A stretch of DNA of 64,000 nucleotides, from contig NZ_JALGRP010000002.1 of the NCBI RefSeq assembly GCF_022815605.1, forward strand, positions 346,513 to 410,512, written 5' to 3'. Origin of the DNA: Microbacterium sp. VKM Ac-2923 (GTDB lineage: Bacteria; Actinomycetota; Actinomycetes; Actinomycetales; Microbacteriaceae). The position numbers and the translations under genes are program-made. Below the pieces are notes generated by a model, which worked only from the letters and a program-made list of their open reading frames with translations, was not told the DNA's origin and did no database searches. Of the stretch, positions 1 through 8,614 are shown in pieces. How positions within the stretch are numbered: position 1 is the stretch's first letter; each line of letters opens with the position of its first letter.

Positions 1-519
1 CTCACGATCGAGGCCGAACACGTACCCGGGGAAGTCGAGCTCCTTCTGCGCGGCCCAGATCTCCTCGTGGCGGTCGGGCGGGAGGATCTGCAGGGGGTCA
101 CCCACCGCCACCCACGAGATCGGCACGACAGTCCCCGGGGGCAGGACGGTGCGCACGTGCACCACGGCGTTGATGCGTACTTCGCTGCGATCGCCGATCT
201 CGGCGCCGTTGAAGATGCGCGTGCCGGTGGCCAGGAAGACCTCGTCTCCGATGTCGGCGCCCGCGACGCTCGACATCGGGCCGATCAGGGTGTGCGCGCC
301 GACGTGCACGGCGTGGGTCGAGCTCGCCCGCACCAGGGCGTTCTCCATGACGATCGTGTTCTCGCCGAGCACCACCGGACTGCCCTCGGCGGTGAGGATC
401 GCGCCGTGCAGCACCTGGCACCCGGGTCCGATCGTCACGTCGCCGCTGATGACCGCGGTCGGCGCAACGACCGCGTCGGGATGGATGCGGGGCTCAGCCC
501 CGAGATGAGCGAAGCGCAT
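1..519 (-). CDS. Gamma-carbonic-anhydrase-like hexapeptide-repeat protein (partial, C-terminus outside window)
   Basis: The reading frame is open from an ATG at 519 down to base 1, giving the first 173 residues. The sequence is a left-handed beta-helix made of imperfect hexapeptide turns (VTIGPG, TIVMEN, TLIGPM, DIGDEV, EIGDRS), starting about residue 15, followed by an alpha-helical tail that includes DRHEEIWAAQKEL. This is the fold of gamma-carbonic anhydrase-like and acyltransferase proteins. Histidines lie in LHGAI and SSTHAVHVG, but I cannot confirm a full set of three metal ligands, so carbonic anhydrase activity is not established. It lies 52 bases downstream of mfd on the same strand and may be cotranscribed. 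Family call is firm, substrate unknown. Confidence 0.8.
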   Translation of the reverse strand, partial: MRFAHLGAEPRIHPDAVVAPTAVISGDVTIGPGCQVLHGAILTAEGSPVVLGENTIVMENALVRASSTHAVHVGAHTLIGPMSSVAGADIGDEVFLATGTRIFNGAEIGDRSEVRINAVVHVRTVLPPGTVVPISWVAVGDPLQILPPDRHEEIWAAQKELDFPGYVFGLDRE

Positions 520-571
520 GGAGGCGTCCTTCCCGTCGGTGCCGACAGCGTAGCGCTGCGCCGACGCTGCG

Positions 572-3500
572 TCAGGAGGCCGGGACGGACTCCTTCTCGA
601 CCGGCAGCGGCCACAGCGCGTCGAGCAGTTGGCGCACCCACGCGATCAGGTTCGCGTCGTCGGCGTCCTGCGGCAACGGCACCACCATGGCATCCCCGCT
701 CGCGACGAGCTTCGCCTTGGGGTACAGGCGCTGCAGACGCACGCGCATGGAATCGGCCAGGTTCGCCGGGGCGACGCGCAGGTTGGAGCCCATCGCGACG
801 ACATCGGCCAGACCCGCCTGCGCGGCTCGGCGTCGCAGGCGAGCGACGGCGATGAGACCCTCGACCTCGGCCGGCGGCTCCCCGTAGCGGTCACGGAGTT
901 CTTCGACGACGAGGTCGATGGCGTCGTCCTTTGCGGTGGCGGATGCCGCGGCCGACAGCTTCTGGTACGCCTCGAGCCGCAGACGCTCGCTGTCGATGTA
1001 GAACTCGGGAAGACGCGCATCGACCGGGAGCTCGAGCCGCAGCTCGGTGGGGCCGTCGACATCCTCCCCGCGGAAGGTCGACACGGCCTCGCCGATCATG
1101 CGGAGGTACAGGTCGAAGCCGACGCCGGCGATGTGCCCCGCCTGTTCGGCGCCCAGCAGGTTTCCGGCCCCGCGGAGCTCGAGGTCTTTCAGCGCCACCT
1201 GCATGCCCGAACCGAGGTCGTTGTTGACGGCGATGGTCTCGAGGCGATCGGCCGCCGTCTCGGACAGGGGCTTCATCTCGTCGTACAGGAAGTACGCGTA
1301 CGCCCGATCGCGACCTCGGCCCACGCGCCCGCGCAGCTGATGCAGTTGCGACAGGCCGTACTTGTCGGCGCGGTCGATGATGATCGTGTTGGCGTTCGAG
1401 ATGTCGAGCCCCGTCTCGATGATCGTGGTCGACACGAGCACATCGGCGCGGCGCTCCCAGAAGTCGTCGACGACCTGCTCGAGGGCGTGCTCGCCCATCT
1501 GACCGTGGGCGACGACGATGCGCGCCTCCGGCACGATCTCGGCGAGGTGCGCGGCCACCCGTTGGATGGACGACACCCGGTTGTGCACGTAGAAGATCTG
1601 CCCCTCGCGCAGCAGCTCGCGCCGGATGGCGGCGGCAATCTGCTTGTCGTTGCGGGGACCGACGTAGGAGAGGATCGGATGCCGATCCTCGGGCGGGGTG
1701 GCGAGGGTCGACATCTCGCGGATGCCGGTGACGGCCATCTCGAGCGTGCGCGGGATCGGCGTGGCGCTCATCGCGAGGATGTCGACGTTCGTCTTGAGCT
1801 TCTTCAACTGGTCTTTGTGTTCGACGCCGAAACGCTGCTCCTCGTCGATGATCATGAGCCCGAGGTCTTTGAAGATCACCTTCTCGGTGAGGATGCGGTG
1901 CGTTCCGATGACCATGTCGACGGTGCCGTCGGTGAGACCGGCGAGGGTCGCCTTCGCCTCTTTGTCGCTCTGGAAGCGCGAAAGAGGGCGCACCGTCACG
2001 GGGAAGCCGGCATAGCGCTCGGCGAAGGTCTCGAGGTGCTGCTTGACCAGCAGCGTCGTCGGCACGAGCATGGCGACCTGCTTGCCCTCTTGGATGGCCT
2101 TGAACGCCGCGCGCACCGCGACCTCGGTCTTGCCGAAACCGACATCTCCCGAGAGCAAGCGGTCCATCGGGATCGGCTTCTCCATGTCGGCCTTGATCTC
2201 GTCGATGGTCTGCAGCTGGTCCATGGTCTCGGCGAAGGGGAAGGCTTCTTCGAGTTCGCGCTGCCACGGGGTGTCGGGCCCGAACGCGTATCCCTTCGAC
2301 GCCATGCGCGCCGAGTACAGCTTCACGAGCTCGACCGCGATGTCGCGAACGGCCTTGCGGGCCCGACCCTTCGCCGCCGCCCAGTCGCTGCCGCCCATCT
2401 TCGACAGCGTGGGTGCCTCGCCGCCGACGTACTTCGAGAGCAGGTCGAGTTGGTCGGTGGGCACGAACAGCTTGTCGCCCGGATACCCGCGCTTGGCGGG
2501 GGCGTACTCGAGGACGAGGTACTCCTTCGTCGTCTTGACCGCATTGCGCCCGCCGCTGGAGACCTCACGCTGGGTCAGCTCGAGGAATTTGCCGATGCCG
2601 TGGGTGGCGTGCACGACGACGTCGCCGGGCTTCAGCTGCAGTGGATCGACGACGTTGCGTCGCCGCGAGGCGAGCTTCTTGACGCCGCGGTTGTCGCCGC
2701 CCACCGACCGTCCGTAGAACTCGGTCTCGGTGATGACGGCGAACTTCGCCTCGACGAGGTGGAAGCCGCGTTCGAGCGGCGCGCACACCACGTGCGCCAC
2801 ACCGGGTTCGGGTGGCGTCCGCACGTCGTCGACGCGCCGCGCCGCGATGCCGCGCTCCGCGAGCACATCGCGGGCGCGATCGACCATGCCGGGTCCGGAT
2901 GCCGTGACCACCACGGACCAGCCGTCGGCCAACAACTGACCGACGTGCGCCGTGGCGCCGTCGACGTTGCCCTGGAACGACGGCACGGAGTCCGCCTTGA
3001 TGCGATGCGCGGAGTCGTCGCCGACGACGAGACCCTCGTCTTCGGCGTCGGCCGCGCCCGAGTCGAACGCACTGAACTGCCACCAGACGCCCCCGCGACC
3101 GCTGGCCCTCTCGTGCAGGTCGTCGAGGGTGACGAAGTCGCCGGAGTCGAGGTCGACGGGGGTATCGGCCCCCGCTGTCGCCGCCGACCAGGCCGCCTCG
3201 AGGAACTCGCGGTTGGTGTCGCCGAGTGTCGTCGCGCGGGCGAGGGATCGCTCGGGATCGACGAGGGCGACGGCGCTGCCTCCGGGGAGGTAGTCGACGA
3301 TCGTGACGAGGTCGTCGATGAGGACGGGGATGAGCGATTCCATGCCCTCGGCGGGAATGCCCTCCGACATCTTCTCGAGCAGTTGCCGCAGACCCGGGTA
3401 CGCGTCGCGCAACGCGGCGGCGCGCGCGCGGACCTCGGCGGTGAGCAGGAGCTCGCGGCTGGGAACGAGGGTGACGTCGGTGATCTCGCCCGGGAGCGAC

Positions 3501-4156
3501 CGCTGATCGGCGACCGAGAAGGCACGGATCTGGTCGACCTCGTCGCCGAAGAACTCCACGCGGTAGGGGTGGTCGGCCACGGGCGGGAACACGTCGAGGA
3601 TGCCGCCGCGCACGGCGAACTCGCCGCGTCGCGACACCATGTCGACGCGGTGGTAGGCCAACTCGACCAAACGCGTCGTGACCGCCTCCAGCTCGTGTCC
3701 GCGACCGCCCACGACGAGCTGGACCGGCTGGACGTCTCCCAAGCCGGGGGCGAGCGGTTGCAGGGCGCTGCGCACCGAGGCTGTGACGACCAGCGGCGCC
3801 TGGCCATCCCACGCCGCGATGCGACGGAGCACGTCGAGGCGGCGACCCACCGTCTCGGGGCTGGGGCTGAGGCGCTCGTGCGGCAGGGTCTCCCACGCGG
3901 GGAAGTGGAGCACATGGGCGCCGGGGAGAACGGCATCGATGGCCGGCCCCAGCGACTCGGCGCGACGGCCGGTCGGAGCGATCACCAGCACGGCGCCGGG
4001 CTCGCCCGCGGCGCGTCGCCGCTCGATGAGACCCGCGATGACGGGCACGTCGAGGCCATCGACGAGGGAGAGAGACAGGTCGGCGGATGCCGCGGAAGCG
4101 GCCTCACGGTACGACTCAGCCTGCTCGAGGGCGCGAACGATCCCGGGAACTGTCAC
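572..4156 (-). CDS. mfd: Transcription-repair coupling factor Mfd
   Basis: A protein of 1194 residues that releases RNA polymerase stalled at DNA lesions and recruits UvrA. The N-terminal third is the UvrB-like module, followed by the RNA polymerase interaction domain (PGDVVVHATHGIGKF), then RecG-type helicase domains. The Walker A motif is GDVGFGKTE near residue 670 and the DEEQ box near 770, with LRGRVGRG in motif VI and a C-terminal TRCF domain. I prefer the GTG at 4156: TAAACT at 4164-4169 reads as a -10 box 7 bases upstream on this strand, which fits leaderless initiation. An in-frame ATG at 4186 lacks a ribosome binding site and would contain this -10 box. Divergent from the membrane gene at 4241. 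Function is certain, start is likely. Confidence 0.96.
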   Translation of the reverse strand: MTVPGIVRALEQAESYREAASAASADLSLSLVDGLDVPVIAGLIERRRAAGEPGAVLVIAPTGRRAESLGPAIDAVLPGAHVLHFPAWETLPHERLSPSPETVGRRLDVLRRIAAWDGQAPLVVTASVRSALQPLAPGLGDVQPVQLVVGGRGHELEAVTTRLVELAYHRVDMVSRRGEFAVRGGILDVFPPVADHPYRVEFFGDEVDQIRAFSVADQRSLPGEITDVTLVPSRELLLTAEVRARAAALRDAYPGLRQLLEKMSEGIPAEGMESLIPVLIDDLVTIVDYLPGGSAVALVDPERSLARATTLGDTNREFLEAAWSAATAGADTPVDLDSGDFVTLDDLHERASGRGGVWWQFSAFDSGAADAEDEGLVVGDDSAHRIKADSVPSFQGNVDGATAHVGQLLADGWSVVVTASGPGMVDRARDVLAERGIAARRVDDVRTPPEPGVAHVVCAPLERGFHLVEAKFAVITETEFYGRSVGGDNRGVKKLASRRRNVVDPLQLKPGDVVVHATHGIGKFLELTQREVSSGGRNAVKTTKEYLVLEYAPAKRGYPGDKLFVPTDQLDLLSKYVGGEAPTLSKMGGSDWAAAKGRARKAVRDIAVELVKLYSARMASKGYAFGPDTPWQRELEEAFPFAETMDQLQTIDEIKADMEKPIPMDRLLSGDVGFGKTEVAVRAAFKAIQEGKQVAMLVPTTLLVKQHLETFAERYAGFPVTVRPLSRFQSDKEAKATLAGLTDGTVDMVIGTHRILTEKVIFKDLGLMIIDEEQRFGVEHKDQLKKLKTNVDILAMSATPIPRTLEMAVTGIREMSTLATPPEDRHPILSYVGPRNDKQIAAAIRRELLREGQIFYVHNRVSSIQRVAAHLAEIVPEARIVVAHGQMGEHALEQVVDDFWERRADVLVSTTIIETGLDISNANTIIIDRADKYGLSQLHQLRGRVGRGRDRAYAYFLYDEMKPLSETAADRLETIAVNNDLGSGMQVALKDLELRGAGNLLGAEQAGHIAGVGFDLYLRMIGEAVSTFRGEDVDGPTELRLELPVDARLPEFYIDSERLRLEAYQKLSAAASATAKDDAIDLVVEELRDRYGEPPAEVEGLIAVARLRRRAAQAGLADVVAMGSNLRVAPANLADSMRVRLQRLYPKAKLVASGDAMVVPLPQDADDANLIAWVRQLLDALWPLPVEKESVPAS

Positions 4157-4163
4157 TCGGGAG

Positions 4164-4234
4164 AGTTTACGCGGGGGCTCCGACATCGGGCCGTCCGCGG
4201 AGGCAGGCGAGAACCCGACGACGTCTCGTAGGCT
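4164..4234. promoter_or_regulatory. Divergent leaderless promoters of mfd and the 4241 gene
   Basis: On the minus strand TAAACT (4164-4169) ends 7 bases before the mfd GTG. On the plus strand TAGGCT (4229-4234) ends 6 bases before the ATG at 4241. Neither has a clear -35 box. Both genes lack a Shine-Dalgarno sequence, so transcription probably starts at or next to the start codon. Confidence 0.6.
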
Positions 4235-4240
4235 GACGGC

Positions 4241-4726
4241 ATGACCTCCCCGAGCGCCCCGAGCGGTCCGGTCTTCGCCGCGCCGCACGTCGCGCCGCCG
4301 GTCGGGACGATGCTCGCTTCCCCGCAGCCCCGCCGTCGCGGGCGACCACTGGGGACGTGGGCGCTGCTCCTGTCGATCGTCGCCACGGTCCTGGCATCCG
4401 CCGTCGGGGGTTTTTCGGCGTTCCGGACGGCGCGCGGTGCGGGACCCGGACTCGAGGCCGTCACCTCCCGCACCCTCGATTGGCGCGTGCTGTCGCCGGT
4501 GCGCGACATCGTGCTGGTCGGCGAGATCGCCTTCTGGGCGGGCACGGTCATCGGAGTCGCCGCGCTCGTGCTCGGCATCGTCGCCACCGCACTCGGCTCC
4601 GGACGCGGGTCGGGCATCGCCGCCATCGTCGTCTCGGCGTTCGGACCGCTGGTGTTCGGGGGTCTGGTCGCCGCGGGGCTCGTCGCGGGACTGGCCACGA
4701 TGCCTGTCGGAATCGCCCCGATCTGA
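4241..4726 (+). CDS. Small membrane protein of unknown function
   Basis: A 161-residue protein with a disordered proline-rich start (about 35 residues), then a first membrane segment (TWALLLSIVATVLASAVGGF), an extracytoplasmic stretch, and two more hydrophobic segments around GTVIGVAALVLGIVAT and GIAAIVVSAFGPLVFGGLVAAGLVAG. The layout resembles DUF4190-type actinobacterial membrane proteins, but I do not recognise it with certainty. Expression appears leaderless from TAGGCT at 4229. The next gene encodes a protein of the same general plan. No catalytic motif is visible. Confidence 0.75.
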   Translation: MTSPSAPSGPVFAAPHVAPPVGTMLASPQPRRRGRPLGTWALLLSIVATVLASAVGGFSAFRTARGAGPGLEAVTSRTLDWRVLSPVRDIVLVGEIAFWAGTVIGVAALVLGIVATALGSGRGSGIAAIVVSAFGPLVFGGLVAAGLVAGLATMPVGIAPI

Positions 4727-4881
4727 TCGTCGTCGGCGATGCGCTACCGCGCCGATGGGGCGCCCGTCCAGCCCCGCCGGTCTTGCGCAACCGCTTCTCT
4801 ACACTCGCGGCAACGGGCACACCGTGCCCGCCATCCGCCGAACCGGGCACCCGCTGCCCGCCGACGACACAGGAGCATCCC

Positions 4882-5376
4882 GTGAGCACCAACCCGCCGC
4901 CGCCGGAACCCTACAACCCGCCCCTCACGCGCAGCGAGGCCCACGCGGCGCCGGGCGGTTACGCCGCTCCCGCATACGCCCCCGGCCCCGCGGCTCCGGT
5001 GTCGAAGAAACTCGGCATCATCGCCTTCGTCGCCTCCCTCCTGGCCGTGGTCGTGGGCTCGATCCTGGCGTTCGTGGCCGGTCTGCAGACCGGGAGCATC
5101 GCGCAGTACACCGACTCCTCAGGGCAGCTCGACACGAACGCGCTCCCGCCGGGAACCGAGCAGACCGCCGTCATGGTCGCCGTGCTGTCCGTCGGCGCGT
5201 TCGTCGTCTACGGCATCCTCGGTCTCTGGGGCTTCATCCAGGGCATCATCGCCGCGGTGAAGAACCGCGGCCGCGGGTGGGCGATCGCCGCGATCGTCAT
5301 CGCCGTCCTCGGCGGAATCGTCGTCATCGCCGCGCTCGGCGTGGGTGCCGCCGTCGGCCTCGGCTCCGGCATGTGA
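4882..5376 (+). CDS. Small membrane protein of unknown function (DUF4190-like layout)
   Basis: A 164-residue protein. The GTG at 4882 is preceded by AGGAG at 4871-4875, spacing 6, which decides the start. About 45 proline/alanine-rich residues precede three hydrophobic segments: LGIIAFVASLLAVVVGSILAFVAGL, VMVAVLSVGAFVVYGILGLWGFI and WAIAAIVIAVLGGIVVIAALGVGAAVG. It follows the similar gene at 4241 by 155 bases and ends at a strong terminator. Function unknown; the pair may be an old duplication. Confidence 0.75.
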   Translation: MSTNPPPPEPYNPPLTRSEAHAAPGGYAAPAYAPGPAAPVSKKLGIIAFVASLLAVVVGSILAFVAGLQTGSIAQYTDSSGQLDTNALPPGTEQTAVMVAVLSVGAFVVYGILGLWGFIQGIIAAVKNRGRGWAIAAIVIAVLGGIVVIAALGVGAAVGLGSGM

Positions 5377-5387
5377 CACGCACGTCG

Positions 5388-5430
5388 CGAACGACCCCGT
5401 CCCTCGAGGGCGGGGTCGTTCGTCGTTTTT
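5388..5430 (+). terminator. Rho-independent terminator
   Basis: Arms 5388-5399 (CGAACGACCCCG) and 5411-5422 (CGGGGTCGTTCG) are perfectly complementary, and the intervening cccTCGAggg can extend the hairpin. It is followed by TCGTTTTT. It terminates the 4882 gene 11 bases after its stop codon. Confidence 0.9.
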
Positions 5431-5606
5431 CGTTCCTGTGTCCGTCGGCCGAATGCCGGGCGTGTGGACGGCACCGGCGGCGGGTTCTCGGCACGGGAAG
5501 ACGGTTGCCGGCGCAGGATCGGTGATCGGGGCGAAACGGTGATCAGATGAGAGGGCGGTGATCGGTGCGGGGCGGGTGACGGGCCGACGGCCTCGGGAGG
5601 CGGTGG

Positions 5607-6191
5607 TCAGGCGCGGGGGGCGTGGAAGCGCTGCTGCGCGGCGACCAGGCCCTCATCGACGAGCAGCTCCACGGCATCCGCGGCATCCGAGACCAGGATG
5701 GGCAACGTCTGGCGCTCGGTCGCGCTGAACGGATCGAGCACCCAGTCGGCGGGATCCTGCCGACCCACGGGACGACCGATCCCCACCCGCACACGTGGGA
5801 AGTCGGCGGTACCGAGGGCTTTGGCGATGTCGCGCACCCCGTTGTGTCCACCGTGGCCGCCGCCGGTCTTGAGCTTGAGCGTGTCGTAGGGGATGTCGAG
5901 CTCGTCGTGGACGACGACGACGCGATCCGCCTCGACGCCGTAGAAGCGCGCGAGACCGGCGACGGGACCGCCCGAGACGTTCATGAAGCAGTTCAGCTTG
6001 GCGAGCACGAGCTTCGCCGATCCCGGCCGGAGCCAGGTCTCGACGACCCGCGCGTTGGCCTTGTGGGCGCGGAACGCCTCGCGCCGTCGGCCGGCGAGCT
6101 CGTCCATCACCATCTGGCCGACGTTGTGGCGGGTCGCCTCGTACCGCGGGCCGGGGTTGCCGAGACCGACGATGAGCCAGGTGTCTGCCAT
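5607..6191 (-). CDS. pth: Peptidyl-tRNA hydrolase
   Basis: A 194-residue enzyme that recycles tRNA from peptidyl-tRNA released by stalled ribosomes. The family signature is present: [17 protein letters not shown] at residues 8-24 with the catalytic histidine, [15 protein letters not shown] and [13 protein letters not shown]. The ATG at 6191 has AAGGA about 8 bases upstream, while the upstream in-frame ATG at 6200 would sit directly on that site. It lies downstream of rplY, the usual actinobacterial order, with an intervening hairpin. Confidence 0.96.
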   Translation of the reverse strand: MADTWLIVGLGNPGPRYEATRHNVGQMVMDELAGRRREAFRAHKANARVVETWLRPGSAKLVLAKLNCFMNVSGGPVAGLARFYGVEADRVVVVHDELDIPYDTLKLKTGGGHGGHNGVRDIAKALGTADFPRVRVGIGRPVGRQDPADWVLDPFSATERQTLPILVSDAADAVELLVDEGLVAAQQRFHAPRA

Positions 6192-6264
6192 GGCATCCAT
6201 CCTTCCCGATGCGCGAACCCCGTCCGCACGCACGAGCCGGGCCGCGAAAGCCCGGGAGAAGAGA

Positions 6265-6293
6265 ACGAGGGGACGCGAGACGCGCCCCCTCGT
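6265..6293 (-). terminator. Hairpin between rplY and pth
   Basis: ACGAGGGG at 6265-6272 pairs with CCCCTCGT at 6286-6293, and the loop can form an inner GCG/CGC stem. On the minus strand the hairpin is followed by TCTCTTCTCCC, which is U-rich but not a clean tract. It may attenuate read-through from rplY into pth. Confidence 0.55.
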
Positions 6294-6320
6294 GGTCGGC
6301 GAGCAGGAGCCCGCCGGGGA

Positions 6321-6947
6321 TTACTTGTCGTCGCCCTCGGCCTCTTCGGACTGCTCCTCGGCGACCTCGGCGTCGGCCTCGGCGATCTGCTCGTCGGCGG
6401 CGATGGTGTCGAGCGGCACCGAGACACCGATGATCAGGGTCTCGGGGTCGGTCACCAGAGTGGCGCCGGCGGGCAGCGTCAGGTCGGCGGCGGTGATCTG
6501 CGTGCCGTCCTCGGCACCCTCGACCGAGACCTCCACGTTCTGCGGAATGTGGGTGGCCTCGACCTCGAGCGACACGGTCGTGTTCTCGAGGTTGGCGATG
6601 GTGCCGGGGAAGGGCTCGCCGATGACCGTGACGGGCACGTCGACCTGGACCTTCTCGCCCTTGCGCACGACGATGAGGTCGATGTGCTCGATGATCTGGC
6701 GCACGGGGTCCTTCTGCACGTCCTTCACGAGCACGAGCTGACCCTTGCCCGCGATGTCGAGGTCGAGCAGCGCGTTGGCGCGACGGATGAGCAGCGCGAC
6801 CTGGTGGCCGGGCAGCGCGACGTGCTGGGGCTCGGTGCCGTGACCGTAGATCACGGCCGGGATCTTGCCCGCGGCGCGAAGGCGACGGGCGAAGCCCTTG
6901 CCGAAGTTCTCGCGGAGCTCCACGACGACCTTGTTGTCTTCCGACAT
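6321..6947 (-). CDS. rplY: 50S ribosomal protein L25 / general stress protein Ctc
   Basis: A 208-residue protein of the long L25 (Ctc) type. The N-terminal L25 domain (residues 1-95) includes RENFGKGFARRLRAAGKIPAVIYG, which binds 5S rRNA. It is followed by the Ctc beta domain and an acidic tail rich in Glu and Ala (about the last 25 residues). GAGGAG precedes the ATG at 6947 with good spacing. pth follows downstream. The transcript seems to start near 7124, which leaves a leader of about 175 bases. Confidence 0.95.
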   Translation of the reverse strand: MSEDNKVVVELRENFGKGFARRLRAAGKIPAVIYGHGTEPQHVALPGHQVALLIRRANALLDLDIAGKGQLVLVKDVQKDPVRQIIEHIDLIVVRKGEKVQVDVPVTVIGEPFPGTIANLENTTVSLEVEATHIPQNVEVSVEGAEDGTQITAADLTLPAGATLVTDPETLIIGVSVPLDTIAADEQIAEADAEVAEEQSEEAEGDDK

Positions 6948-7316
6948 GATGTTCTCCTCGCGAGCACGCGGCCCGCAGCTTGTGCGCGGACATGGCCCGC
7001 ACCTGTGTGGTCTGGATTCGACTCGAACGCGAGCGCGTGAGGAAAGCCGGGGAGCCTGCATCACTGCGTCGATCACGGATCCCCCGTGCACCGGGCGGTG
7101 CGCGGCAATCCCTCGCCGAAGTTCCCCGGAAGTCTACCAGCGCTCACGCGGCCGTACGACCCGCGTCCCCGCCTGCTCAGGCCGGACGCGACGGCGACGG
7201 ATCTCCGCAAGGCGCCGCGGCGACGCAGACGCGTGCGTCCGCCCCTTCGCGCGCGACAGGGTCCGGCGCGGCGCGACGGTAAGATCGATGAGCCACACCG
7301 ACCCCGGAGGATCATC
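6948..7316. other. Intergenic region between divergent rplY and the 41-residue ORF
   Basis: This 369-base stretch holds no convincing gene. On the minus strand TAGACT (7131-7136) is a candidate -10 box for rplY, leaving a leader of about 175 bases. On the plus strand TAAGAT (7280-7285) is a candidate -10 box for the small ORF at 7317. I see no riboswitch motif that I recognise. Confidence 0.5.
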
Positions 7317-7442
7317 ATGGACAGCGGCTTCTTCTCTCACGTCGTGCTCTGGGTCATCGGCGGCATCGCCACGATCGGCCTCGTCGGCACGGTCGGCGCC
7401 CTCTTCTCGATGGGGCGCAACGCAGGCTACAAGAAGCACTGA
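7317..7442 (+). CDS. 41-residue single-pass membrane peptide
   Basis: A small ORF with a good ribosome binding site (GGAGG at 7306-7310) ahead of ATG 7317 and a -10 box TAAGAT at 7280. The peptide is mostly one hydrophobic helix (VVLWVIGGIATIGLVGTVGALF, about residues 9-30) with a basic tail ending GRNAGYKKH, which predicts an inner-membrane helix with the C-terminus inside. It is too short for a database call. The promoter, ribosome site and hydrophobic composition argue that it is real. Function unknown. Confidence 0.65.
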   Translation: MDSGFFSHVVLWVIGGIATIGLVGTVGALFSMGRNAGYKKH

Positions 7443-7576
7443 CCCTCGGCGTTCCGCCCCGATCAACGCCCGATCTAGGCCCGTCGAACGGCCCACGGAC
7501 GGCCTCGCCGGCGGGCAACGATGTCGCCGTGTCGAGCGTCGACGACATGGTGGTCCCGAGTCGTCGCGCTCGACGG

Positions 7577-8605
7577 TCAGGCGAACGACAGGGCGACCTT
7601 CGACGACACGGACGAATCGGCAGCCGTCGCAAAGGCCGAGAGGGCGTCCGCGACCGGAATGACGTGCGTGATGATGCCCTCGACGTCGAGGGACCCGTCG
7701 GCGAGCGCCGCGATCACCTCGGCGAACTCGTCGCCGAAGCGGAACGACCCGACCAGGGTGAGTTCGCGCGTGATGGCGGTTGCGAGCGGGGCCGGCACTC
7801 CTCCCGCGGCTTGCAGGCCCAGCAGCACGACGGTGCCGCCGCGACGGGCGGTGGCGATGGCGGATGCCAGGCCGGGCGCCGTCCCGCTGGATTCGATCAC
7901 GACGTCGGCGTGCAGCTGAGCGGTCGCCTGGTCGTCGCGCGCGTCGAGCGCTCGAGCTCCGCGCGCCTCCGCGAGCGAACGCGGAAGCTCATGCAGATCG
8001 GTGGCGATGACGTCGGCGGCGCCGCGATGACGGGCGACGGCGACGGCGAGCTGACCGATGGGCCCCGCGCCGATCACCGCGACCCGGCGTCCCGCGACGG
8101 CTCCCGCCTGGCTCACCGCGTGCCACGCGACGGCGGCGGGTTCCGCCAGGACGGCCACGCGCAGGTCGAGGCCCGGAGGGAGGGGGAACAGCATGCGCGT
8201 GGGAAGGGCCACGCGCTCGGCGAAGCCACCCTGGGTGTGCGGCAGGTGCATGGCGGAGCCGAGGTAGGTCGAGGCTGGCGCGAGCTGGGGCCGATCCTCG
8301 GGCCAGGGCGTCACCCCGTCACCCCGAGGGGTGAGCGGGTGCACGGCCACCGGGGTTCCCACGCTCGGCCCGCTGCCGTCGGCCGCGGCTCGCACGACCG
8401 TCCCGGCCAGCTCGTGCCCGAGTACGAGCGGCTCGCGGAGGATCGACGCGCCGGCCGCTCCGTGGCGCCAGTAGTGCAGGTCGGAACCGCAGACGCCGCC
8501 GTAGGCGACGGCGATGACGGCCTCGTCGGCATCCGGGATCGGTTCGTCGATGTCTTCGACGCGCAGGTCGTCGGCGGCATGGGCCACCACGGCGAAGTTG
8601 GTCAT
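7577..8605 (-). CDS. Zinc-type alcohol dehydrogenase, L-idonate 5-dehydrogenase-like
   Basis: A 342-residue medium-chain dehydrogenase that would oxidise a sugar-acid or polyol hydroxyl group with NAD(P). The catalytic zinc region is visible (CGSD near residue 39, GHEL near 64, and a later Glu), as is the Rossmann motif VIGAGPIGQLAVA near 175. The structural zinc lobe with four cysteines, usual in IdnD and sorbitol dehydrogenases, is missing: that stretch reads PLTPRGDGVTPWPEDRPQ. It is the last gene of an operon with FAH, SDR and MHS genes. GAGGAG overlaps the FAH stop codon. The idonate assignment rests on family likeness and neighbours. Confidence 0.8.
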   Translation of the reverse strand: MTNFAVVAHAADDLRVEDIDEPIPDADEAVIAVAYGGVCGSDLHYWRHGAAGASILREPLVLGHELAGTVVRAAADGSGPSVGTPVAVHPLTPRGDGVTPWPEDRPQLAPASTYLGSAMHLPHTQGGFAERVALPTRMLFPLPPGLDLRVAVLAEPAAVAWHAVSQAGAVAGRRVAVIGAGPIGQLAVAVARHRGAADVIATDLHELPRSLAEARGARALDARDDQATAQLHADVVIESSGTAPGLASAIATARRGGTVVLLGLQAAGGVPAPLATAITRELTLVGSFRFGDEFAEVIAALADGSLDVEGIITHVIPVADALSAFATAADSSVSSKVALSFA

Positions 8606-8614
8606 CGTCGCTCC

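Noticed and set aside
629..4231. 1200-codon open frame antisense to mfd
   Set aside because: Long antisense frames are expected opposite genes with strong GC third-position bias. The product is low-complexity, rich in Arg, Asp, Gly and Val, with no domain, while mfd on the other strand is complete.
4157..4288. Longer N-terminus of Mfd (ATG 4186 or the frame start at 4288)
   Set aside because: The extension would contain the -10 box TAAACT, lacks a ribosome site and overlaps the divergent gene. GTG 4156 gives a normal N-terminus.
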